DNA of 64,000 nucleotides, taken from Marinoscillum furvescens DSM 4134. Lineage in GTDB: Bacteria > Bacteroidota > Bacteroidia > Cytophagales > Cyclobacteriaceae. A program made the translations under genes and the position numbers. The notes beneath the pieces were generated by a model, which did no database searches, had not been told where the DNA came from, and saw only the letters and a program-made list of their open reading frames with translations. This document shows positions 35,337-44,662 of the stretch, piece by piece. Within the stretch, counting starts at the first letter, position 1. Every line of letters begins with the position of its first letter. The stretch lies in contig NZ_QREG01000027.1 of the NCBI RefSeq assembly GCF_003386095.1, forward strand, positions 1-64,000, in the 5' to 3' direction.

Positions 35337-36473
35337 ATGTTGAAACAGCTAATTACACTTTTCATTTTTGTACTTGCCACGGGCATTACTTTCGCTCAGT
35401 CGGGCGAAATGAATCTAGGGGAAAGAGTGATTCCCGTCTCCCCCGCCGACAAGTTCATAGATCCTGATTATCACATTTGGGGAGCCTCTGTGATCAAAGG
35501 TGATGATGGCAAATACCACATGTATTACTCCAGATGGCCCTACGAACTAGGCCATATGGCGTGGGTTACACACTCGGAGATTGCCCATGCTGTAGCTGAT
35601 AGTGCTTCAGGTGCATTTAGGCATGTGGACGTAGCTTTACCAGCCCGGGGCAAAGCATACTGGGATGGCAGCACTACTCATAACCCAACAGTCTTTAAAA
35701 AAGATGGTGTCTACTACCTGTACTATATGGGTACTACTTTTAGTCAGGAAGCCGAGCAACCTACCAGTATGAAAAACAAAGACTGGTGGGGATACCGCAA
35801 TAACCAGCGGATAGGAGTAGCCTGGTCTGATACCCCCTATGGCCCATGGAAGCGATTGGACAGACCCGTATTGGATGTGAGTACATCTCCTACCGCACCA
35901 GATGCTTTGATGGTCTCCAACCCGGCTATCAACGTGGCTCCTGACGGCAAAATCTTCGCTGTATACAAAGCTGTAGGTAAACAGAAAGGATGGAAACCGG
36001 TGGATATGGCTTCCAGTGACAGCTATCGGGAATCCAAAGGAAGCCGAGTGAGGTACATGGTAGCATTTGCAGATAGTCCATTTGGCCCATTTGAAAAACA
36101 CAACGAAACCATCTTTGAGCTGAAAGACTCAGAAAACGAACACATGATCGCTGAAGACCCCTTTGTTTGGGCTGATGATCAAAACTACTACGCGATCGTG
36201 ACAGACATCAAAGGCAGGTTTACCGGAGATGCCGGAGCACTAGCGCTCATGCAATCATCCAATGGGTATGATTGGGTTCAGGCAAAACACCCCCTGGTTC
36301 TTCCCAGTAAAATACCGAAACAGGACGGCACTTTCACCGAATACAAGGTGGAACGCCCACAACTCCTCATTGAGAATGGCACACCCACCCACATTTTTGG
36401 AGCTTTAGGTATTACAGTGAATGGCGTACATCGTGGACATGCTTGTAATCTTAGAATTCCACTGGCTCCATAA
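35337..36473 (+). CDS. GH43/GH117-like five-bladed propeller glycosidase
   Basis: A 378-residue exported protein (signal cleaved after ITFAQ). It has repeated blade motifs typical of clan GH-F/GH-J propellers: YHIWGASVIKGDDGKYHMYY, THNPTVFKKDGVYYLYYMGT, RIGVAWSDTPYGPWKRL, AEDPFVWADDQNYYAI and VERPQLLIENGTPTHIFGA. Acidic residues in the Asp-containing blade starts are plausible catalytic groups. I considered GH117 (anhydrogalactosidase), which would suit an agar locus, but its diagnostic motifs are not clear. It is the last gene before a terminator. Confidence 0.7.
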   Translation: MLKQLITLFIFVLATGITFAQSGEMNLGERVIPVSPADKFIDPDYHIWGASVIKGDDGKYHMYYSRWPYELGHMAWVTHSEIAHAVADSASGAFRHVDVALPARGKAYWDGSTTHNPTVFKKDGVYYLYYMGTTFSQEAEQPTSMKNKDWWGYRNNQRIGVAWSDTPYGPWKRLDRPVLDVSTSPTAPDALMVSNPAINVAPDGKIFAVYKAVGKQKGWKPVDMASSDSYRESKGSRVRYMVAFADSPFGPFEKHNETIFELKDSENEHMIAEDPFVWADDQNYYAIVTDIKGRFTGDAGALALMQSSNGYDWVQAKHPLVLPSKIPKQDGTFTEYKVERPQLLIENGTPTHIFGALGITVNGVHRGHACNLRIPLAP

Positions 36474-36557
36474 GTGATATGGGCAAGTAATTCTGCAGGT
36501 AAAAATTACGTTTTACTAGATTACTGTGCCGGACATATGCCATCATTATTCAAAATC

Positions 36558-36593
36558 AAAAGGCTGCTTCCATCATAAAGCGGCCTTTTTTAT
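36558..36593 (+). terminator. Terminator after the GH43 operon
   Basis: AAAGGCTGCTT pairs with AAGCGGCCTTT (one mismatch), and T residues follow. It is 85 bp past the stop at 36473. Confidence 0.75.
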
Positions 36594-36628
36594 TATACCT
36601 ACATGTAACCTTGAGTTCCTACTTCCAC

Positions 36629-36645
36629 GTGCGCAAACGTTTTGC
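36629..36645 (+). promoter_or_regulatory. LacI-type operator candidate (variant of TTGCGCAA)
   Basis: GTGCGCAAACGTTTTGC contains the central GCAAACGTTTtGC pattern of LacI-family operators and a TGCGCAA as at the other four sites. It lies 157 bp upstream of the beta-helix gene. No gene was seen in 36594-36801. Confidence 0.5.
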
Positions 36646-36801
36646 TTTCAACTGAGTCTCAATAGGTATAGCTTCGAAAAACCCAATTAAAACGGTTTGA
36701 GCTCCCAGTACACTGATTAGTTCCTAACCAGTAGCCGCTGACGTGTATCGCTTCTAACATCATGGTATTTCATTTCATACTTCGAACACCAAACTTTTAA
36801 C

Positions 36802-39213
36802 ATGAAGAAAATTTTACTGTGTAGTTTTATTATCATCTCATCATTCGCAAATGCCACTGAGTATCATGTGGCAAAAGATGGCAACGACTCAAATGCTGGC
36901 ACTGAGTCAGCTCCTTTTCTGACCATCAGCAAAGCAGCAAGTATCGCTGTAGCAGGTGATGTGGTCACGATCCACGAGGGAACCTACAGAGAAACGGTTT
37001 CCCCGGCAAACTCGGGCACCGAGGGCAGCAAAATCACTTTTCAAGGGGCTCCCGGTGAGAAAGTAATCATCTCAGCCATGGAAGTCATAGATGGCTTCAC
37101 ACTCGATCAGGGTAGTATTTATAAAGCATCAGTCAATTGGAATTTGGGCCAAAGAATGTTTGTACTCCACAATAATAGCCCATTAGATTTGGCTCGCTGG
37201 CCCAATAATGTAGACGGAGATAGATTTACTCTAGATGCCGAAAACAATACTGGAGGTAGTGACCAGAACAGTACGAGCTCAGGTTATTTACTAAGTGACA
37301 AAATCCCTGATTTACCCTGGGAAAAAGGAGGCACACTATTCTTTTTTGGCCATAGCAGATGGTATGGATGGAAGTTTCCTGTGACAGCAACTTCCAGTGG
37401 AAGGGTAGACTGGCAGAGTACGCATGCAACCAATGCAGGCTGGATAGTGGCAGCTCATGCTCCAGGTGCTTACAGCAAGGTTCCTGGTGAGTTTTTCCTG
37501 GAAGGGATAAAAGAAGCGCTAGACTTTCAAAATGAGTGGTACTATGATGAGACAACCAAAGAATTATTCGTTCAGCTTCCCGGAGGCATAAAACCTGCAG
37601 ATGGTTCCATAGAAGTATCCAAAAGGGAAAATACCATCAACATTGATAAAAAAAGCCACATTGAATTTCGCAATTTGGCAGTCATTGGAGGCTCTATTCA
37701 AATGAATGGTGATAACAATAAGTTGTATCAGATTTCCAGTTTTTATGGGGCCATGACCAGAGGCAGCAACCTCTCTGGACTCTTTTCGAATGTAGCAGCC
37801 GTAAATATCGGCTGGCGATCGGCAAACAATCAATACGCTAACAATGTCATTGAGAAATGTGAGATCGCCTTCAATGATGGTACAGGCATACGAGCCATTG
37901 GTCAAAATACACTCATTAAGAATAATTATATCCACGATTGTGGATACCTCGGCACTTATGATGCTCCTGTACTGCCCCGCGATGGCACCACAACTACCGT
38001 CACACAAAACACGATAAATCGAGCCGGTCGGGATTGCATCCAAATCATCAACAAAGGTTCGGAAGTATCCTACAACGACATCTCGCAAAGCAACCTCATC
38101 GCTGATGACTGTGGACTACTCTACACCATCAACAAGAACCTGAACATCGACATCCATCACAACTGGTTTCACGATACATTTGGACGTGGAGATCTCTACA
38201 AAGCCACCGGCATCTACCTCGACAATGATGCTTCAGACGTACGCGTATACCGAAATGTAGTCTGGAATGTAGAATGGACCAACATCCAAATAAACTGGGA
38301 CGGTCAAAACATTGACATCTTTAACAATACTTTTATTGAAGGATCTGCCACGATGGGTGCATGGCACAAGGAAGGCACCTCCTTTACCAATGTAAAAGTA
38401 TGGAACAATCTTTCAGACAAAAGCGATTGGGAACCACAGTCAGACAAGCAAAACAATGTGACCTATACCACCGACCCATTCATAGATAAAGCGGCTGGAA
38501 ATTTCATTCCTAAAGAAGGGTCGGTAGCCGTAGATGCTGGAAGAGAAATAAGTGGATATACAGAAGGATACGCAGGAAGTGCACCAGACGCCGGCGCATA
38601 TGAGACGAACGACAATTGGGTCGCGGGAGTAGACTGGGACCTAAAATCAGGCCCAAATGGTATTTGCTATGGATTGCCTGGAGAAATTTGCAACCAAATA
38701 GAAGTCACCAACATCACTCTTGAGCCTACAAGCATGGTACTTAATGCTATCGGTGAAACAGCAACCATATCCGCCACAATTGAACCAGAAAACGCGACCA
38801 ACAAACAACTCAAATGGACATCTTCTGATCCCAATGTGGCGACCGTTGATGCCAATGGAATGGTGACCGCAGTAGCTGTTGGAACTACGGCAATTTCTGC
38901 AAGTACTGACGATGGAAGCGTATCAGCACAAGCAAACGTAACGGTGGATATCATAGCAACAAGCCATGAGCTAAAAGTGGATGCAGCCGCATTCCCTAAC
39001 CCCCAACGAGCTGGCGAAATAGTCACGATAGACCTGGGACACAAAAACACCCAGGCGAAGGTGACGATCTACGATGCTTCTGGCAAAATGATGGATAAGG
39101 TAGAAATGACCGGCCAACACAACATCAAAAACCTCTACAAAAAAGGTCTTTACCTTTTAGACATCAGGTTTAATAACGGCACTTCCATTACCCGACGGAT
39201 TGTCATACATTGA
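36802..39213 (+). CDS. Secreted beta-helix protein with BIG2 and T9SS domains
   Basis: An 803-residue exported protein. A signal peptide is followed by a right-handed parallel beta-helix (~20-600; YHVAKDGNDSNAGTESAPFL at the start, repeated N-rich coils such as IEKCEIAFNDGTGIRAIGQN). A BIG2-type Ig domain comes next (~630-715; ITLEPTSMVLNAIGETATIS, KWTSSDPNVATVDANGMVTA), and a type IX secretion sorting domain closes the protein (FPNPQRAGEIVTIDLG ... KGLYLLDIRF). Such beta-helices are lyases, GH28/GH82/GH110/GH120-type hydrolases or epimerases; I cannot decide which. It is transcribed alone, with its own terminator. Confidence 0.75.
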   Translation: MKKILLCSFIIISSFANATEYHVAKDGNDSNAGTESAPFLTISKAASIAVAGDVVTIHEGTYRETVSPANSGTEGSKITFQGAPGEKVIISAMEVIDGFTLDQGSIYKASVNWNLGQRMFVLHNNSPLDLARWPNNVDGDRFTLDAENNTGGSDQNSTSSGYLLSDKIPDLPWEKGGTLFFFGHSRWYGWKFPVTATSSGRVDWQSTHATNAGWIVAAHAPGAYSKVPGEFFLEGIKEALDFQNEWYYDETTKELFVQLPGGIKPADGSIEVSKRENTINIDKKSHIEFRNLAVIGGSIQMNGDNNKLYQISSFYGAMTRGSNLSGLFSNVAAVNIGWRSANNQYANNVIEKCEIAFNDGTGIRAIGQNTLIKNNYIHDCGYLGTYDAPVLPRDGTTTTVTQNTINRAGRDCIQIINKGSEVSYNDISQSNLIADDCGLLYTINKNLNIDIHHNWFHDTFGRGDLYKATGIYLDNDASDVRVYRNVVWNVEWTNIQINWDGQNIDIFNNTFIEGSATMGAWHKEGTSFTNVKVWNNLSDKSDWEPQSDKQNNVTYTTDPFIDKAAGNFIPKEGSVAVDAGREISGYTEGYAGSAPDAGAYETNDNWVAGVDWDLKSGPNGICYGLPGEICNQIEVTNITLEPTSMVLNAIGETATISATIEPENATNKQLKWTSSDPNVATVDANGMVTAVAVGTTAISASTDDGSVSAQANVTVDIIATSHELKVDAAAFPNPQRAGEIVTIDLGHKNTQAKVTIYDASGKMMDKVEMTGQHNIKNLYKKGLYLLDIRFNNGTSITRRIVIH

Positions 39214-39240
39214 CATGATGTACTTCATCATATAAACTGC

Positions 39241-39268
39241 AAAACCAGCTCAATCAAGCTGGTTTTTT
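39241..39268 (+). terminator. Rho-independent terminator
   Basis: AAAACCAGCT pairs with AGCTGGTTTT, followed by a T-run, 27 bp after the beta-helix gene. Confidence 0.9.
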
Positions 39269-39307
39269 CATGTCTGACAGTTTCATTTTGAATCCAGCTC
39301 TCCATTG

Positions 39308-39315
39308 TTGCGCAA
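39308..39315 (+). promoter_or_regulatory. TTGCGCAA operator candidate 5
   Basis: TTGCGCAA followed by AGCTTTTC, 92 bp upstream of the ECF sigma factor gene. Confidence 0.5.
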
Positions 39316-39406
39316 AGCTTTTCGCTACCTAACCAGCACTCCAGCGCCTATATTGGGATATGCTTCAGATAGGTCTACCTATCCGAAAGCACCAATCTAA
39401 ACGATC

Positions 39407-40003
39407 TTGGAGCCCTCTATCAACATAGCACACATCATTGAGCGATTTGCCCGGGATGACGATCAGGCAGCATTTAAAGTGTTTTTTGATCATTACTATC
39501 CCAGGCTGATCAAATACGCGCTCTATGTGCTAGAATCTCAGGCCAATGCTGAAGATGTAGTAGCCAACGCCTTTGTGAAATGGTGGACCGGACGTAAAAA
39601 ACTTCTCCTCGTAAACCGTGTAGAACCCTACCTCTTTACTGCACTAAAGCACGACTGCTACAACTTCCTTCGTGACAACAAGCAACATTTTATGGTAGCT
39701 CACCAGGAAGAGCACTCGCAGCACTCCATAGAAAATGGTCATCCGGAGCAGCTGATGATGGATCAGGAAATCAATCTGGTAGTGGCAAGCGCTATTAATC
39801 TGTTGCCCCCAAGATGTAAGATGGTATTTGAGCTGGTAAGAAATGATGGCCTTAAATACGCAGAAGTAGCCCAGCTGATGGATGTCTCCGTAAAAACAGT
39901 GGACACTCAAATGGCACGGGCAGTCGCCAAAATTCGTGAAGCAATAAATTCCTACCAATCAGTTAATAATTCGCAATCAAACTCAATAAAAATTGCGAAA
40001 TAA
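39407..40003 (+). CDS. ECF sigma factor of the SusCD locus
   Basis: A 198-residue RpoE-type sigma factor. Region 2 (DQAAFKVFFDHYYPRLIKYA, ~17-36, then ANAEDVVANAFVKWW) and region 4 (YAEVAQLMDVSVKTVDTQMA, ~150-170) are intact. The only start in frame after a TAA at 39398 is TTG at 39407. The next genes encode FecR, SusC and SusD, the usual set in which TonB-dependent uptake signals through FecR to the sigma factor and raises susCD expression. Confidence 0.9.
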   Translation: MEPSINIAHIIERFARDDDQAAFKVFFDHYYPRLIKYALYVLESQANAEDVVANAFVKWWTGRKKLLLVNRVEPYLFTALKHDCYNFLRDNKQHFMVAHQEEHSQHSIENGHPEQLMMDQEINLVVASAINLLPPRCKMVFELVRNDGLKYAEVAQLMDVSVKTVDTQMARAVAKIREAINSYQSVNNSQSNSIKIAK

Positions 40004-40108
40004 CTCACAAACCACCCCTTCACTTTATTTAAATTAAAAATTTTAAAATTCCTTGTAGGGAACATCTCTAGTATCTGTGTCCTTCTGGTGATTTGACAAA
40101 AATCACCA

Positions 40109-41122
40109 ATGACAGAAGAACAAAAATATAAACTGGAAGCCCGAGTCCTTTCGGGCAATGCAACGGAAGACGACCAGCGCCGATGGGAGGCTTGGTTGAT
40201 GGCTAACCCACAAGAGCAGGAACCTCACGAGCTGCTCACTCAAAACTGGTCAGCAACGAATTCCCCGGCCCCGAATCAAAAGGCTGTTTTTGAACGAATC
40301 AGCAAACGTCTCCCCTTTACCCCTACGGAAGAGCACCCTAGAATCAAACACTGGTACCGTGCCGCTAACCTGGCAGCATGTGTGCTGGCACTCTTCGCCT
40401 TATGGGTGGGTCTTTCTCCCGTAAATCCGCCTGAGGCCCCACCCGGGGTAACCCTGATCACCAAGACCAATCCTGTAGGTCAAAAAATGAAGACCTACCT
40501 ACCCGATGGCACGGTGGTCGTTCTAAACTCCGAAAGTACACTTTCGTATCCAAGCAAATTTCTAGGAACTGAACGATTGGTAGAACTCTCCGGTGAAGCC
40601 TATTTTGATGTGGCCGAGGACAAAAACATGCCCTTTCGGGTCGTTACCCAAAACATAACTACCACGGCACTAGGCACCTCCTTCAATATCCGTGCATTTA
40701 AGCATGAATCCAGCATAGAAGTAGACCTGGAAAGCGGGTTAGTAGATGTGGAATATCGGGAGGAACAAACGCAAAGTGAACAGCACTATAAGCTAACACC
40801 CGGACAAGCCATTATCTATGACCGCACATCTAACCAAGTGCACAAGGGAACCTTTGACCCAAAAGCCAGACTAAGCTGGAAAGATGGCATCATCTATTTC
40901 CAAAAAGCCTCTCAAAATGAAGTAATAGAAACTTTGGAGCGCTGGTATGGTGTGACATTTCATGTAGAAAATCAGACTGGTTCTTCGTGGCATTATTCCG
41001 GATCTTTTAAAAATCAAAACCTACAGCAGGTGCTAAATAGCATCAGTTTTACCAAAAAATTCACCTACCGAATAGAAAACGAAACAGTATATATCACCTT
41101 TCAAAAACCAAAGCCTATGTAA
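40109..41122 (+). CDS. FecR-type anti-sigma factor
   Basis: A 337-residue protein. The N-terminal cytoplasmic part (~1-75) binds sigma, one membrane helix follows (AANLAACVLALFALWVGL, ~88-105), and then a periplasmic FecR domain (~125-225; KTYLPDGTVVVLNSESTLSY, RLVELSGEAYFDVAEDKNMP). A C-terminal STN-like domain ends the protein (SQNEVIETLERWYGVTFHV, ~270-330). It should hold the ECF factor until the SusC protein signals through its own STN domain. The gene lies 105 bp after the sigma factor gene. Confidence 0.9.
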   Translation: MTEEQKYKLEARVLSGNATEDDQRRWEAWLMANPQEQEPHELLTQNWSATNSPAPNQKAVFERISKRLPFTPTEEHPRIKHWYRAANLAACVLALFALWVGLSPVNPPEAPPGVTLITKTNPVGQKMKTYLPDGTVVVLNSESTLSYPSKFLGTERLVELSGEAYFDVAEDKNMPFRVVTQNITTTALGTSFNIRAFKHESSIEVDLESGLVDVEYREEQTQSEQHYKLTPGQAIIYDRTSNQVHKGTFDPKARLSWKDGIIYFQKASQNEVIETLERWYGVTFHVENQTGSSWHYSGSFKNQNLQQVLNSISFTKKFTYRIENETVYITFQKPKPM

Positions 41123-41249
41123 CATCCCGTCACAACCTAAACACAGACTTAAGTAAACAAGCATTCAGAGGGCGTGACTAAGCTCCTACACCAGACACGC
41201 CACTCCGAATGTGATAAAATTGATTTTTTATGAAAAACCAACTTCAATT

Positions 41250-44200
41250 ATGAAAGATAAACGATTACGACTATTTATCATGACATCTAAGTACGTCATT
41301 TATGGACTCATACTGCAGGCCTTTTTGAGCGGCATGCTCCTGGCATCCGAAACGAAGGCCCAAAAGGCCAGCAGTGTGAAGGAAGTACGCCTTTCACTTC
41401 ATGTCTCTAACGAAGAGCTTCACGAAGTTTTCAAGCGCATAGAAGCTAAAACCTCTTTTGGATTTGGATATGATGAGAAGGACCAGGCATTGAGCCAAAA
41501 AGTGAGCCTCTCCTATGAAAACACTCCTTTGGCAGACATACTCCTGGACCTGTCCTCCAAGGCTAGTGTGAAGTTTCGTCAGGTAGACCACACCATCAAT
41601 GTCAGCCAAAAAGACAGTCAAAAGAGTGAACCACTGGAAATCATCATTCAGGGTATCAAAGTAAGTGGACGCGTAATTTCTGCCGAAGATGGCGAGGGAC
41701 TCCCCGGAGTAAACGTCACTATCAAAGGCACCGCCTCGGGGACCATCACAGATATCGAAGGAGCCTTCTCGCTGGAAGTACCCTCGGAAGACGCTGTGCT
41801 CGTTTTCAGTTATGTAGGCTTTGAGCCACAGGAAGTACTGGTCGGCGACCAAACCAATTTTGAGATTCAGCTCTCACCGGATTATACCTCCCTCGAAGAA
41901 GTAGTGGTCATCGGCTATGGCACACAGAAAGAATCGGATCTCACCGGAGCTGTAGGCCAGGTAAAATCAGACGATATAGACAAGTACACCTATCCGGATG
42001 CAGCTCAGGCTATACAAGGGCGTATGGCAGGTGTGCGCGTAGAAGCCAATGGAGGAGCACCCGGTGCCAATACGCTGGTAACTGTGCGAGGTAACAGTAC
42101 CCTTTCAGACCAGGGGCCTCTATATGTTATCGATGGTATGTTTACCAACAGCATGGACATGCTCAACCCTTCTGATATCGAGTCGATTTCAGTACTAAAA
42201 GACGCATCAGCCAGTGCCATCTATGGGTCAAGAGCTGCAAATGGAGTAGTCATCGTCACCACCAAAAAAGGTGTGAAAGGACGTACCACTATAGATGTAG
42301 ACGTAAGCCATGGCATACAAGAGACGGTAAGCACGCTAGACTGGGCCAATGCCCGCCAATATGCAGACATTGTAAACCGTGCGCGTGACAATGATGGAAA
42401 CCCCAGATTTCCAGCCAATGACTCTAAGTTCAATCCGAACATCGATAGTGACATTCAGGCTGCCTCACTTCGTACAGCACCAGTCACCAATGCAAACATC
42501 CGATTTGCCGGCGGCAATGAAAACGCTACGTTTAGCATATCGGCCAACCACTACGATCAGGAAGGCATCCTTAAAGAGTCGAGCTTTCAGCGCTCCAGCG
42601 TCAGGTCATTTCTTACGTTTACCAAAAATCGATTTAAGTTGGAAAACACCATTGGACTTACCCGTACGGTAAACAACCCAAACAACTACTTCAACAAAGA
42701 ACGTGACCTACTGCCGACAATTTCCATCTATGATGCCGCAGGTAATTTCAGTGCCTCCGACATTCCTGATACAGTAGGCGCTCCATCTATAGGCACGCAC
42801 TATGGAGTGGGCAACATCACCAACTCGCTGGGTCTGGCCACACTCGAAGATCGAACCATTACTAAAAACCTCCTCATAGGAAGTATGAATGGCTCCTACG
42901 AAATCATCAATGGTCTTACGTACAAGCTCAACCTTGCACTGGAAGCATCCGCTCAAAACAACTACACCTTCAGACCGTCATTTTCATTTAACGGATCAGA
43001 AGTAGGCAATCAGCCCTTTGCTGAACTTAAAGAAACCAATACCAACTACCTCTCGACATTGGTGGAGCATACGTTGAACTACAACAAAAGCTTTGGCACA
43101 CACAATCTGGACGTCATTGCTGGATATACCAACCAGCTGGCCAACACCCGTTTCCTCGGAGCTGTAGCTCGCAGGTTCCCATCTAATGATATCCGTGTAG
43201 CTTCTGCAGCTGAAGAATTGTCTTCCATGCCCTCAGCTGATCTCACCAAAGCTATACAGTCAGTTTTTGGACGGGTAAATTACACCATAGATAACAAGTA
43301 TCTGTTCACAGCTACGGTTCGTAGAGATGGTTCTTCCCTGTTCAAAGAGGGCTTGCGATGGGGTACCTTCCCATCTTTTGCTTTAGGCTGGAATCTTAGC
43401 AACGAACCCTTCATGGCAGGAGTAACAGCTATAAAGAACCTCAAGCTGCGCGCCAGCTACGGGCAGGTGGGATCCGACAATGTGCCTATTTATGCCATCA
43501 ATCCGGAGCTTAACCTTTTTAGTGAATACCCTATCGGCGTAGGTCAGGATAGAGCTACAGGCTATAGCATCACCAAAGGTGTAAATGAAAACATTACCTG
43601 GGAAACCACTAAGACCACTGATATAGGTGCGGAGTTTAGCACCCTGCAGGGAAGACTAAAGGTTACCATGGACTATTTCATCAAAAACTCTGAAGACGTT
43701 TTGGTGGAGCTGCAGCTTCCACTGTATACTGGTTTTGGCAACCGTGTACCTTTCAATACGGCTAGTATTACCAACAGAGGATTTGAGTTCTTAGCCAGCT
43801 ATTCAGAGTCAAAGGGTAACTTTGTCTACAATGTAACTGGAAACTTCACCTTGCTAGACAATGAGGTTACAGCACTCGGAGATGCCACACCAATCATCGA
43901 AGGGCAGTTTACGAGCAATGGCCTCAAAGGCACCAAAACAGATGTTGGTCAACCGGTTTCTTCGTTCTTTGGATATGTGGTAGACGGCATTTACCAAACG
44001 GACGCAGAGGCTACGGCAGCCAATGACGCTAACAGCCCTCAGGCTGGCGATCTAAAGTTTAAAGACATAGCTGGACCTGAAGGAAGTGGCCCCGATGGCA
44101 TGATTGATGAAAACGATCAAACTTACCTCGGCAGTCCTATTCCAAAAGTGGAGTATGGCTTAAACTTCTCTGCAGAATACAAAGGGTTTGACGTTAGCTT

Positions 44201-44642
44201 GTTTTTCAATGGCGTAGCTGGCAACAAAATCCTCAACGGAAACCGCTACCGTGGCTACTTCGATACGGAAGGCAACTACCTGGCCGATGCGCTCAATGCC
44301 TGGACACCAGAAAACACCAACACAGACATTCCGCGTAATACGCTCAGCGATCCCGGGTTCAATAGAAGAATGTCAGATTTCTACCTGGAAGATGGTGGGT
44401 ATTTCCGTTTGAGAAACTTTCAGTTTGGATACACCCTACCTGGCACTCAGAATGAGTACCTGAAAAAAGTACGAGTGTACACCTCTATCCAAAACTTATT
44501 TACACTCACAGAATATACAGGCTACTATCCTGAAGTAGGAAGAAATACCCGAGGCAATCGCCGCATCTTCAATATGGGTGTGGACGAAGGAGCCTACCCT
44601 ACAGCGCGCACTTATCGCCTGGGAGTACAAGTTTCATTTTAA
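41250..44642 (+). CDS. SusC/RagA-type TonB-dependent transporter
   Basis: A 1130-residue outer-membrane protein. A signal peptide is followed by an STN domain (~40-110; LHVSNEELHEVFKRIEAKTS), a carboxypeptidase-like regulatory domain (~135-210; VSGRVISAEDGEGLPGVNV), the TonB box and plug (LEEVVVIGYGTQKESDLTGA, SVLKDASASAIYGSRAANGV) and the barrel to the C-terminal Phe (RLGVQVSF). The STN domain signals to FecR. The start at 41250 was chosen for the charged N-terminus MKDKRLRLF; GTG at 41211 is an alternative. It imports oligosaccharides together with the SusD protein encoded 20 bp downstream. Confidence 0.93.
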   Translation: MKDKRLRLFIMTSKYVIYGLILQAFLSGMLLASETKAQKASSVKEVRLSLHVSNEELHEVFKRIEAKTSFGFGYDEKDQALSQKVSLSYENTPLADILLDLSSKASVKFRQVDHTINVSQKDSQKSEPLEIIIQGIKVSGRVISAEDGEGLPGVNVTIKGTASGTITDIEGAFSLEVPSEDAVLVFSYVGFEPQEVLVGDQTNFEIQLSPDYTSLEEVVVIGYGTQKESDLTGAVGQVKSDDIDKYTYPDAAQAIQGRMAGVRVEANGGAPGANTLVTVRGNSTLSDQGPLYVIDGMFTNSMDMLNPSDIESISVLKDASASAIYGSRAANGVVIVTTKKGVKGRTTIDVDVSHGIQETVSTLDWANARQYADIVNRARDNDGNPRFPANDSKFNPNIDSDIQAASLRTAPVTNANIRFAGGNENATFSISANHYDQEGILKESSFQRSSVRSFLTFTKNRFKLENTIGLTRTVNNPNNYFNKERDLLPTISIYDAAGNFSASDIPDTVGAPSIGTHYGVGNITNSLGLATLEDRTITKNLLIGSMNGSYEIINGLTYKLNLALEASAQNNYTFRPSFSFNGSEVGNQPFAELKETNTNYLSTLVEHTLNYNKSFGTHNLDVIAGYTNQLANTRFLGAVARRFPSNDIRVASAAEELSSMPSADLTKAIQSVFGRVNYTIDNKYLFTATVRRDGSSLFKEGLRWGTFPSFALGWNLSNEPFMAGVTAIKNLKLRASYGQVGSDNVPIYAINPELNLFSEYPIGVGQDRATGYSITKGVNENITWETTKTTDIGAEFSTLQGRLKVTMDYFIKNSEDVLVELQLPLYTGFGNRVPFNTASITNRGFEFLASYSESKGNFVYNVTGNFTLLDNEVTALGDATPIIEGQFTSNGLKGTKTDVGQPVSSFFGYVVDGIYQTDAEATAANDANSPQAGDLKFKDIAGPEGSGPDGMIDENDQTYLGSPIPKVEYGLNFSAEYKGFDVSLFFNGVAGNKILNGNRYRGYFDTEGNYLADALNAWTPENTNTDIPRNTLSDPGFNRRMSDFYLEDGGYFRLRNFQFGYTLPGTQNEYLKKVRVYTSIQNLFTLTEYTGYYPEVGRNTRGNRRIFNMGVDEGAYPTARTYRLGVQVSF

Positions 44643-44662
44643 GCTCTAAAAAGATCTGAATC

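Noticed and set aside
35337-36473. Assignment as GH117 anhydrogalactosidase
   Set aside because: It would fit an agar locus, but the diagnostic catalytic motifs could not be found, so only the fold is called.
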